DNA of 6,859 nucleotides from contig JAFAGN010000220.1 in assembly GCA_023422695.1 (NCBI GenBank), positions 1 through 6,859 of the forward strand, written 5' to 3'. Below the pieces are notes generated by a model that saw only the letters and a program-made list of their open reading frames with translations, ran no database searches and was not told where the DNA came from. A program made the translations under genes and the position numbers. Shown in pieces: positions 1-5,792 of the stretch (the stretch's first letter is position 1; each line of letters starts with the position of its first letter). Source of the DNA: Pseudomonadota bacterium. Lineage in GTDB: Bacteria; Pseudomonadota; Alphaproteobacteria; Sphingomonadales; Sphingomonadaceae.

Positions 1-27
1 AAAGAGACTGGGGTAAGGCCGATAGCG

Positions 28-47
28 GCCCCCGCCTTCGCGGGGGC
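28..47 (-). terminator. Candidate hairpin terminator or palindromic repeat after the peroxidase gene
   Basis: A perfect 8-base inverted repeat (GCCCCCGC / GCGGGGGC) surrounds a 4-base loop, 7 bases past the stop codon of the glutathione peroxidase gene. In the transcript it would be a very stable hairpin with a GAAG loop. No run of U follows, so it is not a classical intrinsic terminator; it could stabilise the 3' end or be a dispersed palindrome. A weaker hairpin (GGCCG / CGGCC, 17-30) overlaps the same bases and could not form at the same time. From memory, similar C-rich/G-rich palindromes with a CTTC or GAAG loop are frequent in sphingomonad genomes; this was not checked. Confidence 0.4.
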
Positions 48-54
48 GACGATT

Positions 55-531
55 TTACCCCAGCAATGCCTCAATCTCTTTGCGCAGTTGCTCAGGCTTC
101 GTCGTCGGCGCATGCCGCGACACCACCTTGCCGTCGCGATCGACCAGAAACTTCGTGAAATTCCACTTGATCCCGCTGCCCAACAGCCCGGTCTGTTCCC
201 TTTTCAGATGCTTGAAGATCGGATCGGCGCCGTCGCCATTGACCTCGATCTTCGCCATCACCGGAAAGCTGACGTCATAGGTCAGCGAACAGAAGTTCGC
301 GATTTCCGCCGCATCGCCCGGTTCCTGCGCACCGAACTGGTTGCACGGGAAAGCTAGCACCTCGAACCCGCGATCCTTATACTCGCGGTACAGCTCCTCC
401 AGCCCCTCATATTGCGGGGTAAAGCCGCATTTCGACGCGGTGTTGACGATCAGCAGCACCTTGCCGCGATAATCCGCCATCGATTGCATCGCTCCGCCGG
501 GCAGCGGTGCCGAAAGATCGTAAAGTGCCAT
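55..531 (-). CDS. Glutathione peroxidase (cysteine type, BtuE/GPx family)
   Basis: This 158-residue thioredoxin-fold enzyme reduces hydrogen peroxide and organic hydroperoxides with glutathione or thioredoxin, probably in the cytoplasm since no signal peptide is seen. The family's catalytic residues are present: Cys35 in NTASKCGFT (cysteine, not selenocysteine), Gln65 in FPCNQFG, and Trp123-Asn124 in KWNFTKF. Cys81, in the NFCSLTYDVSFP stretch, sits where non-mammalian GPx enzymes have the resolving cysteine, so thioredoxin may be the real reductant. The frame stays open upstream to an ATG at 591, but I chose the ATG at 531: a GGGAG ribosome binding site lies about 7 bases before it, the length then matches the family, and the extra residues would be encoded by a palindromic repeat (553-632). 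It follows lolD on the same strand after 112 bases. Whether it is co-transcribed is unclear. Confidence 0.93.
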   Translation of the reverse strand: MALYDLSAPLPGGAMQSMADYRGKVLLIVNTASKCGFTPQYEGLEELYREYKDRGFEVLAFPCNQFGAQEPGDAAEIANFCSLTYDVSFPVMAKIEVNGDGADPIFKHLKREQTGLLGSGIKWNFTKFLVDRDGKVVSRHAPTTKPEQLRKEIEALLG

Positions 532-552
532 AATTCTTCTCCCATCCCCATC

Positions 553-632
553 CCGTTCGCATTGAGCGAAGTCGAGATGCCCATCGGTCACGCATGTCTT
601 CTCGGTGTCTCGACTTCGCTCGACACGAACGG
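553..632. repeat. Imperfect inverted repeat between lolD and the peroxidase gene
   Basis: Two 29-base arms (553-581 and 604-632) are inverted copies of each other around a 22-base spacer. The central 14 bases of the arms, GAGCGAAGTCGAGA and its complement, match perfectly, as do the outer CCGTTCG ends; the mismatches fall in two short blocks. The folded RNA would be a long stem within the gap between lolD and the glutathione peroxidase gene. From memory, sequences close to CGTTCGTGTCGAGCGAAGTCGAGA recur between genes in sphingomonads, so this is probably a dispersed palindrome (REP-like) that may also act as a partial terminator or RNA stabiliser. It has no U-tract. Confidence 0.75.
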
Positions 633-643
633 AGCAATGCTAG

Positions 644-1321
644 CTAACGCTCAATCCGTCCATCGTGCAAGCGCAGCACCCGGTCCATCCGCGCTGCCAG
701 CCGCTCGTTGTGCGTCGCCACCAGCGCTGCCGATCCATGATCGCGCACCAGCGACACGAACTGGTCGAACACCCGGTCCGCCGTCGCCTCGTCCAAATTG
801 CCCGTCGGCTCGTCGGCCAGCACCAGCAGCGGCCGGTTCGCCAGCGCGCGCGCGACCGCGACGCGCTGCTGCTCGCCGCCCGACAGCTTGCTCGGCTTGT
901 GGTGCAATCGCTCGCCGAGCCCCAGCCGTCCCAGCAGGTCAGCGGCGCGTTCCTCGGCCTCCGCCTGCGCGGTCCCGCGGATCAACTGCGGCAGCACGAC
1001 ATTCTCGATCGCGTTGAAATCGGGGAGCAGATGATGGAACTGATAGACGAAGCCGATCTTCTCGCGCCGCGTCTTGGTCCGCTCGCCCTGCTCATATTGG
1101 GTTACATCGGCGCCGTCGATGCGGATCGTGCCGTCGAACCCGCCTTCGAGCAGGCCGACGGCTTGCAACATCGTCGATTTGCCCGACCCGGAGGGACCGA
1201 GCAGCGCAACGATCTCGCCGCGCTTCAGATGCGCATCGACCCCGCGCAGCACGTCGATCGTCACCTCGCCCTGCGTAAAGCTGCGCTTCAGGCCGACCAG
1301 TTCCAGCGCCAGATCACTCAT
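644..1321 (-). CDS. lolD: LolD, ATPase of the lipoprotein-releasing ABC transporter
   Basis: This 225-residue protein is the ATP-binding subunit of the LolCDE-type complex, which extracts outer-membrane lipoproteins from the inner membrane and passes them to LolA. All ABC ATPase motifs are visible: Walker A GPSGSGKST (42-50), Q-loop Gln94 in FVYQFHHLLPDF, signature LSGGE (146-150), Walker B LLVLADEP (165-172) with Glu171 as the catalytic base, and the H-loop His204 in ATHNERL. The FHHLLPDFNAIENV stretch after the Q-loop is typical of LolD rather than other MacB-like ATPases. The ATG at 1321 overlaps the end of the permease gene by 8 bases (ATGAGTGA), which points to translational coupling and fixes the start. 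No peptide signal is expected because the protein acts on the cytoplasmic face. Confidence 0.96.
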   Translation of the reverse strand: MSDLALELVGLKRSFTQGEVTIDVLRGVDAHLKRGEIVALLGPSGSGKSTMLQAVGLLEGGFDGTIRIDGADVTQYEQGERTKTRREKIGFVYQFHHLLPDFNAIENVVLPQLIRGTAQAEAEERAADLLGRLGLGERLHHKPSKLSGGEQQRVAVARALANRPLLVLADEPTGNLDEATADRVFDQFVSLVRDHGSAALVATHNERLAARMDRVLRLHDGRIER

Positions 1322-2564
1322 AACGCAGCACCTGCACCGGATCGGTATTCGCCGCCTTGAACGCGGGATACAGCGTCGCGAGGAAGCTGAACACGACCGC
1401 CATCAGGGCGATTCCGACGATCTCGAACGGATCGGGTTTCGACGGCAATTCGGTCAGAAAGCGGATCGACGGATCCCACAGAGGCTGGCCGGTCAGGAAC
1501 TCAACCCCGCGCAGCACGCCCTGCCGGAAATAGAGCAGGCTGAACCCCAGCGCCATACCCATCAGCGTTCCCGCGACCCCGATCGACAGCCCGATCGCCA
1601 TGAAGATGCGCAGCACTGCGTCGCGCGGCGCCCCCATCGTGCGCAGGATCGCCATGTCGCGCGTCTTGGCGCGCACCAGCATGATCAGCGACGACACGAT
1701 GTTGAACGCCGCGACCAGCACGATCAGCGACAGGATGACAAACATCGCGACGCGCTCGATCGACAGCGCCTCGAACAAGCTGCTGTTCATCTGCCGCCAG
1801 TCCGACACCACCGCCTGCGCCGCGATCTTTTCCTTCAGCGGTTCGAGTGTCTCGCCGACCTTGTCGGGGTCGGTGACCTTGACCTCGATCATCCCGACCT
1901 GATCGCCGCTGAGCAGCAACAGTTGCGCATCCTCCATCGGCATCACGACATACATTTTGTCGAAGTCATACACCCCGATCTCGAACACCGCGGTCACCCG
2001 GTAGCTGATCTCGCGCGGTACCGTCCCGAACGGTGTAGATCGACCGGCAGGGTTAATGATCGTCAGGTTCGATCCGACCGTCGCGCCGATATTGCGCGCC
2101 AGCTCGCTGCCGATCGCGACATTGCCCGCATTCGGGGTGAGCGTGTCGAGATTGCCCTGCAACACCTTGCCGCCCAGTGTCTGGTTGTTGCGGATATCGG
2201 GCACGGTCATCCCACGCACCAAGATGCCCTCGACCCGCCCGTTAAACGTCGCCAGCAACGGCTGCTCGATCAGCGGGGTCGCCGACACAACGCCGGGCGT
2301 CGCCTTCGCCTGTTTCAGCACATCGCGCCAGTCGTCGAGCCGCCCGCCAAACCCCTGCACCACCGCATGGCCATTGAGCCCGACGATCTTGTCGAACAGG
2401 TCGGCGCGCACGCCATTCATCACGCTCATCACGATCACCAGCGCCGCGACGCCCAAGGTCACCGCAACAAAGCTGAACGCCGCGGCGACGAAGATGAACC
2501 CTTCGCCGCGCTGCGGCAGCATATAGCGTTTGAAGATGGTGCGTTCATATGGACGCAGGATCAT
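1314..2564 (-). CDS. lolC: LolC/LolE-family lipoprotein-releasing permease
   Basis: This 416-residue inner-membrane permease is the partner of LolD in lipoprotein release. It has the MacB/LolC layout: a first membrane helix at about 23-48 (ending in the conserved VMSVMNGVR), a large periplasmic domain at about 50-270, then three helices at about 272-297, 315-346 and 380-400. The cytoplasmic VRAKTRDMAILRTMGAP stretch (297-313) is the conserved loop that contacts the ATPase, and the tail YPAFKAANTDPVQVLRYE is the family's usual end. The ATG at 2564 gives the typical short basic N-terminus (RPYERTIFKRYMLPQRGEG); no strong ribosome binding site is seen, only AAAGG about 12 bases away. Only one permease gene is present here, so the complex may be a homodimer of this protein, as in LolF-type systems, or a second permease may lie elsewhere. 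The symbol lolC is by family; lolE or lolF would be equally defensible. Confidence 0.95.
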   Translation of the reverse strand: MILRPYERTIFKRYMLPQRGEGFIFVAAAFSFVAVTLGVAALVIVMSVMNGVRADLFDKIVGLNGHAVVQGFGGRLDDWRDVLKQAKATPGVVSATPLIEQPLLATFNGRVEGILVRGMTVPDIRNNQTLGGKVLQGNLDTLTPNAGNVAIGSELARNIGATVGSNLTIINPAGRSTPFGTVPREISYRVTAVFEIGVYDFDKMYVVMPMEDAQLLLLSGDQVGMIEVKVTDPDKVGETLEPLKEKIAAQAVVSDWRQMNSSLFEALSIERVAMFVILSLIVLVAAFNIVSSLIMLVRAKTRDMAILRTMGAPRDAVLRIFMAIGLSIGVAGTLMGMALGFSLLYFRQGVLRGVEFLTGQPLWDPSIRFLTELPSKPDPFEIVGIALMAVVFSFLATLYPAFKAANTDPVQVLRYE

Positions 2565-2611
2565 GGAGCGATCGGCCTTTGCGGCGCATGAGAAATGACA
2601 CGCATGGCGCC

Positions 2612-2640
2612 GCTTTACGCAGCACCGGCAGCGCTGGCAA
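2612..2640 (-). promoter_or_regulatory. Weak candidate promoter for lolC/E-lolD
   Basis: On the minus strand TTGCCA (2635-2640) is followed after 17 bases by TAAAGC (2612-2617), a fair -35 and a poor -10 match. Transcription would start about 45 bases ahead of the lolC/E ATG. The spacing is right but such matches occur by chance, so this is only a suggestion. Confidence 0.22.
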
Positions 2641-2811
2641 TGGGCGCTGGCATGACGTCATCTTGCGAGCGAGTCGCAGAATATGTTGCCAATTCGCCAC
2701 AGCAGCGCCCAAAAGGACCGCCGAACGGCTTCCACAGGGTGACAAACCGCCTGCATGCGCTTAGCCCGATGACTTCTGGATCAAGCGGCCCCAAGGCCCG
2801 GTTTCAGGGAG

Positions 2812-2835
2812 TGCAGACCTTTCGCCGGGTCTGCA
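2812..2835. repeat. Palindrome 1: 8-base perfect stem
   Basis: TGCAGACC (2812-2819) and its exact complement GGTCTGCA (2828-2835) enclose an 8-base loop. It is the first of three hairpins in the space between the small plus-strand gene and lolC/E. No U-tract follows on either strand, so termination is unlikely. Confidence 0.6.
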
Positions 2836-2866
2836 ACAAAAGGGGATGGCGAGTGTTCGTCACACG

Positions 2867-2897
2867 CGCCCGGGTCTTGCAAAGCGAGGCCCGGGCG
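2867..2897. repeat. Palindrome 2: 14-pair stem with a 3-base loop
   Basis: CGCCCGGGTCTTGC (2867-2880) and GCGAGGCCCGGGCG (2884-2897) pair over 14 positions around an AAA loop. The two non-identical positions are T against G, which would be G-U pairs in plus-strand RNA, so the hairpin is better preserved in that RNA than in its complement. TTGTGATT follows on the plus strand, only a weak U-rich tail. It may be the terminator of a gene no longer present, or a dispersed repeat. Confidence 0.65.
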
Positions 2898-2943
2898 TTG
2901 TGATTCTGGCGCGAAACGTCGTCCCCGCCGCCGCCATCCTCAT

Positions 2944-3016
2944 CGTCACCCCGGACTTGATCCGAGGTCCATGACTTCAGCGCCGCAGTGGATCTCGGAT
3001 CAAGTTCGGGATGACG
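2944..3016. repeat. Palindrome 3: 27-base arms, dispersed alphaproteobacterial repeat type
   Basis: Arms at 2944-2970 (beginning CGTCACCCCGGACTTGATCC) and 2990-3016 match as inverted copies at 24 of 27 positions, with a 19-base loop. Two of the three differences would be G-U pairs in plus-strand RNA, so 26 of 27 positions could pair. From memory, sequences of the form CGTCATCCCGGACTTGATCC are abundant intergenic palindromes in alphaproteobacteria, including sphingomonads. It ends 74 bases before the small gene at 3091. Confidence 0.82.
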
Positions 3017-3090
3017 ACGATTGGGCATGTCGGCTTTGAGGTCGGAAGCGGACCGTTGCGCTGATCCCGTAGATCGGCCACGATAAACCT

Positions 3091-3309
3091 ATGAATGAAT
3101 ATCAATGCTGGTTTTGCGGTGACCCCATCGCACAGTCCGACGAGGGCGCAGTAATCGTTAATATCGAGAGCTTGTGGCGCTGGGATGCCGGTTCATTAGA
3201 TGACGATGGTCCGTCGCAGGATATCTATGCGCACTCTAGATGTGCAAAAGAACACATGAAGGACGCGACGATGAGCCTTGAACCAAGCGTTTTTGGCGAG
3301 GAAAACTGA
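3091..3309 (+). CDS. Small hypothetical protein with CxxC and HxxC pairs
   Basis: This 72-residue protein is not assigned to a named family. It begins MNEYQCWFCGDPI and carries Cys6, Cys9, His48 and Cys51 (HSRC), with His55 close by. This CxxC...HxxC spacing suggests one structural zinc site, with an acidic middle section (residues 17-45) and no membrane segment or signal peptide. The ordered cysteines, aromatic residues near them and absence of low-complexity sequence argue for a real gene. It uses several A/T-ending codons (such as tta, gtt, gta) unlike its GC-rich neighbours, a possible sign of transfer or of low expression. No clear ribosome binding site precedes the ATG. It is the only plus-strand gene found here and converges on the Crp/Fnr gene, 34 bases apart. 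A regulatory or nucleic-acid role cannot be inferred from this alone. Confidence 0.65.
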   Translation: MNEYQCWFCGDPIAQSDEGAVIVNIESLWRWDAGSLDDDGPSQDIYAHSRCAKEHMKDATMSLEPSVFGEEN

Positions 3310-3311
3310 GA

Positions 3312-3328
3312 GGCCACAAATAGTGGTC
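3312..3328. terminator. Weak hairpin between convergent genes
   Basis: GGCCAC (3312-3317) and GTGGTC (3323-3328) pair around AAATA, with one G-U pair on the plus strand and an A-C mismatch on the minus strand. It lies in the 34-base gap between the stop codons of the small gene and the Crp/Fnr gene. On the minus strand a TTTT follows 6 bases later. It might end transcription of either gene, but it is short and imperfect. Confidence 0.25.
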
Positions 3329-3343
3329 AGTGGCGGGTCGCCC

Positions 3344-4027
3344 CTACCCCTCGCTCTCGCTGATATCCTCGAGCATGTCGGCATCGAGCACGCGCACGCG
3401 CCCCTGCTCGAGCGAAATGACCCCCGATTCCTCCCAGCTTTTCAGCTGACGGTTGATATGCTCGCGGCTCATCCCGGCAAAATTGCCGAGCTCGGTCTGG
3501 CTCAGCTCGACGCGCTGCGATGCTTCGACATCCTTGCGGATCAGGCGCTTCAGGTACCGCGCCAGCCGCGGCCCCGACGCATAGGCGCGGTCGCTTTCGA
3601 TCGTCTGGTCGGCGGTGCGCAACCGCCGCGCCAGTTGCTGCATCAGCGACCAGGCGAATTCGGGATGGCTCGCGGCAAAATCCTTGAGCGCATTGCGGCC
3701 GAGTTGCAACGCGCTACCCGCGCTCGTCGCGGTCACCGATGCGGTGCGTTCGCCGCCGTCGAGCAGCGCAATCTCGCCCAGCACCGCGCCGGGTTCGGCA
3801 TAAGCGAGCACAATCTCGCGCCCGCCCGCGGTCAGCATCGACACCCGCGCCGTCCCTTCGGTCAGGATCAGCATCATGTCGCCCGGATCGCCCTGAACCA
3901 GCAGTTCCTTGCCCTTGGCGAAACTGACCTGCACCGCGCGGCTGGCGATTTCGGCCCAATCCTCGACCGACAGGCCGGAAAAGATGCTGTCGGGGCTTTG
4001 CAACTCGGCGAGTCTTGCGTGATCCAT
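3344..4027 (-). CDS. Crp/Fnr-family transcriptional regulator
   Basis: This 227-residue protein has the two-domain Crp layout. An N-terminal cyclic-nucleotide-binding fold spans about 15-120; its phosphate-cassette region reads GEIALLDGGERTASV (84-98), keeping Gly84, Glu85, Arg94 and Thr95, the positions that hold cAMP in E. coli Crp. A long dimerisation helix follows (about 122-150). The C-terminal winged helix-turn-helix includes LSQTELGNFAGMSREHINRQ (175-194), with SREHINRQLKSW as the recognition helix. There are no cysteines at all, so it cannot carry an Fnr-type iron-sulfur cluster. The ligand is unknown: the cassette would allow cAMP, but many alphaproteobacterial members bind nothing or something else. 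The ATG at 4027 has AAAGGGG about 10 bases upstream. It starts 27 bases after pyrG, so it is probably read from the same transcript. Confidence 0.92.
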   Translation of the reverse strand: MDHARLAELQSPDSIFSGLSVEDWAEIASRAVQVSFAKGKELLVQGDPGDMMLILTEGTARVSMLTAGGREIVLAYAEPGAVLGEIALLDGGERTASVTATSAGSALQLGRNALKDFAASHPEFAWSLMQQLARRLRTADQTIESDRAYASGPRLARYLKRLIRKDVEASQRVELSQTELGNFAGMSREHINRQLKSWEESGVISLEQGRVRVLDADMLEDISESEG

Positions 4028-4054
4028 GCCCCTGATACCCCTTTGATCTAACGG

Positions 4055-5686
4055 TCAGACCAGCCGGCTCTGCTTCACCGCCGCTTCGATAAAGCCCGCG
4101 AACAACGGGTGCGGATCGAACGGCTTCGACTTGAGTTCCGGATGGAATTGCACCCCGATAAACCACGGATGGTCGGGCCGCTCAACGATTTCCGGCAACA
4201 TGCCGTCGGGCGACATGCCCGAAAACACCAGCCCGCCCTTCTCCAGCCGCTCGCGATAGGCGCCGTTGACCTCGTAGCGATGGCGGTGCCGCTCGCTGAT
4301 GTCATTGGCGCCATAGACGGTCGCGACATGGCTGTTCGGCGACAATTTGGCGTCGTAAGCGCCCAGCCGCATCGTGCCGCCCAGATCGGTGTCGGCGCCG
4401 CGCTTTTGCAGCCCTTCGGCGCTCATCCATTCGGTGATCATGCCGACGACGGGTTCGTCGGTCTTGCCGAATTCGGTGCTCGACGCGTCGGCGATCCCGC
4501 TGGTATTACGCGCTGCTTCGATGCACGCCATCTGCATGCCGAGGCAAATGCCGAAGAACGGCACCCCGCGCTCGCGCGCAAAGCGGACGCTCGAAATCTT
4601 GCCCTCGGACCCGCGCTCGCCGAACCCGCCGGGCACCAAAATGCCGTGCAGCGGCTCCAGATTGGCCGCCAGATCCTCGTTTCGCTCGAACATTTCGGCG
4701 TCGAGCCAGCGGATATTGACCTTCACCCGGTGCGCCATGCCGCCATGGACCAGCGCCTCGTTGAGCGACTTATAGGCATCGGGCAGCGACACATATTTGC
4801 CGACCACCCCGATCGTGACTTCGCCCTCGGGATGCTGCTTGCGGTCCATGATGTCGTACCAGCGCGACAGGTCAGGCGCGGGCGCATCGTGGATGCCGAA
4901 ATGCCGCAGCACTTCATGGTCCAGCCCTTCGCCATGATATTGCACCGGCACCGCATAGATGCTGTCGGCGTCGAGCGCCGGGATCACCGCCTCTTTGCGG
5001 ACGTTGCAGAATTGCGCGATCTTGGCGCGCTCGCCGTCGGGCAGCGGGCGTTCGCAGCGGCAGAGCAGGATTTCGGGCTGCACGCCCAGCGACGCGAGCT
5101 CGCGCACGCTATGCTGCGTCGGCTTGGTTTTCAGTTCGCCCGCCGCGGCGATGTACGGCACCAAAGTGACGTGGACCGAAAGGGTCCGGTCGCGGCCTTC
5201 TTCGTTGCGCAGCTGGCGGATCGCCTCGATGAACGGCAGCGATTCGATGTCTCCCACCGTGCCGCCGATTTCGCACAGCACAAAATCGAGGTCGTCGAGC
5301 TCGGCGCGCGCGAACGCCTTGATCGCGTCGGTGACGTGCGGGACGACCTGCACGGTCGCGCCCAGATAATCGCCGCGGCGCTCCTTGGTGATGATCTGCT
5401 GATAAATGCGGCCCGAGGTGATATTGTCGCTCTGCCGCGCCGCCACCCCGGTAAACCGTTCATAATGGCCAAGGTCGAGGTCGGTTTCGGCCCCGTCGTC
5501 GGTCACATAGACCTCGCCATGCTGGTACGGCGACATCGTCCCCGGATCGACGTTCAGATAGGGATCGAATTTGCGAATCCGGACACGATAGCCACGCGCC
5601 TGCAACAAGGCGGCAAGACTTGCCGCCATCAAACCTTTGCCAAGCGAGGAGACCACGCCGCCGGTGATAAAAATGAACCGCGCCAT
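4055..5686 (-). CDS. pyrG: CTP synthase
   Basis: This 543-residue cytoplasmic enzyme makes CTP from UTP, ATP and glutamine, the last step of pyrimidine nucleotide synthesis. The N-terminal synthetase domain (about 1-267) shows the P-loop GGVVSSLGKG (9-18), the KFDPYLNVDPGTMSPYQHGE region (39-58) with the following TDDGAETDLDLGHYERF (62-78), and CEIGGTVGDIE (138-148) with the magnesium-binding Glu140. The C-terminal class I glutamine amidotransferase domain (about 290-540) has the oxyanion-loop GGFGERG (353-359), nucleophile Cys381 in FFGICLGMQ, and His515/Glu517 in GVQFHPELK. Length is standard. The ATG at 5684-5686 fits the conserved MARFIFITGGVVSSLGKG start, yet it has no Shine-Dalgarno: the bases just before it read TTTCCTCCC, resembling the anti-Shine-Dalgarno. 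It lies 106 bases after secG and 27 before the Crp/Fnr gene. Confidence 0.98.
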   Translation of the reverse strand: MARFIFITGGVVSSLGKGLMAASLAALLQARGYRVRIRKFDPYLNVDPGTMSPYQHGEVYVTDDGAETDLDLGHYERFTGVAARQSDNITSGRIYQQIITKERRGDYLGATVQVVPHVTDAIKAFARAELDDLDFVLCEIGGTVGDIESLPFIEAIRQLRNEEGRDRTLSVHVTLVPYIAAAGELKTKPTQHSVRELASLGVQPEILLCRCERPLPDGERAKIAQFCNVRKEAVIPALDADSIYAVPVQYHGEGLDHEVLRHFGIHDAPAPDLSRWYDIMDRKQHPEGEVTIGVVGKYVSLPDAYKSLNEALVHGGMAHRVKVNIRWLDAEMFERNEDLAANLEPLHGILVPGGFGERGSEGKISSVRFARERGVPFFGICLGMQMACIEAARNTSGIADASSTEFGKTDEPVVGMITEWMSAEGLQKRGADTDLGGTMRLGAYDAKLSPNSHVATVYGANDISERHRHRYEVNGAYRERLEKGGLVFSGMSPDGMLPEIVERPDHPWFIGVQFHPELKSKPFDPHPLFAGFIEAAVKQSRLV

Positions 5687-5715
5687 GGGAGGAAAGACTT
5701 ACTCAACGGGAGGGG

Positions 5716-5760
5716 GACGGCGCAAGCCGTCGAATCGCGTGACGCGGAATTTATTTCCGC
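5716..5760 (-). promoter_or_regulatory. Two hairpins in the secG-pyrG gap, possible pyrG leader
   Basis: In minus-strand order there is first GCGGAA-ATAAA-TTCCGC (5744-5760), a perfect 6-pair stem, then after 12 bases GACGGC-TTGC-GCCGTC (5716-5731), another perfect 6-pair stem. The second is followed by CCCCCTCCC and lies 29 bases before the pyrG ATG. Neither has a U-tract, so simple termination of secG is not indicated. They could tune mRNA stability or translation of pyrG. A link to the CTP or UTP level is speculation. Confidence 0.35.
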
Positions 5761-5792
5761 CGCGCGGGCTTATCTGAAACCGAAGCTGTTGG

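Larger units (their letters stand above)
2565..3090. other. Gene-free region upstream of lolC/E, rich in palindromes
   Basis: I see no convincing gene in these 526 bases: the open frames are short, lack ribosome binding sites, and their translations have no recognisable domain. The left part (about 2565-2800) should hold the promoter of lolC/E. It also contains the 10-base palindrome ATGACGTCAT (2652-2661), which could be an operator or chance. The right part (2812-3016) holds three successive hairpin-forming palindromes, listed separately. From memory, proS often precedes lolC/E in this group; it is not found here. Confidence 0.7.

Noticed and set aside
55..531. Selenocysteine-containing peroxidase
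   Set aside because: The catalytic position is a normal cysteine codon within NTASKCGFT; no in-frame TGA is read through.
532..591. N-terminal extension of the glutathione peroxidase from an ATG at 591
   Set aside because: The extra residues derive mostly from the palindromic repeat, and a good ribosome binding site precedes the ATG at 531.
1074..2591. 505-residue open frame on the plus strand, antisense to lolC/E and the start of lolD
   Set aside because: Same reason: its Arg/His/Gln/Asp-rich translation is typical of an antisense shadow of GC-rich coding DNA, and the permease on the other strand is unambiguous.
2545..2903. Short open frames on both strands in the gap upstream of lolC/E
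   Set aside because: They overlap each other or the palindromes, lack ribosome binding sites and show no recognisable protein features.
2812..3016. CRISPR array or tandem repeat
   Set aside because: The repeated segments are inverted pairs with unrelated sequences between palindromes; there are no regularly spaced direct repeats.
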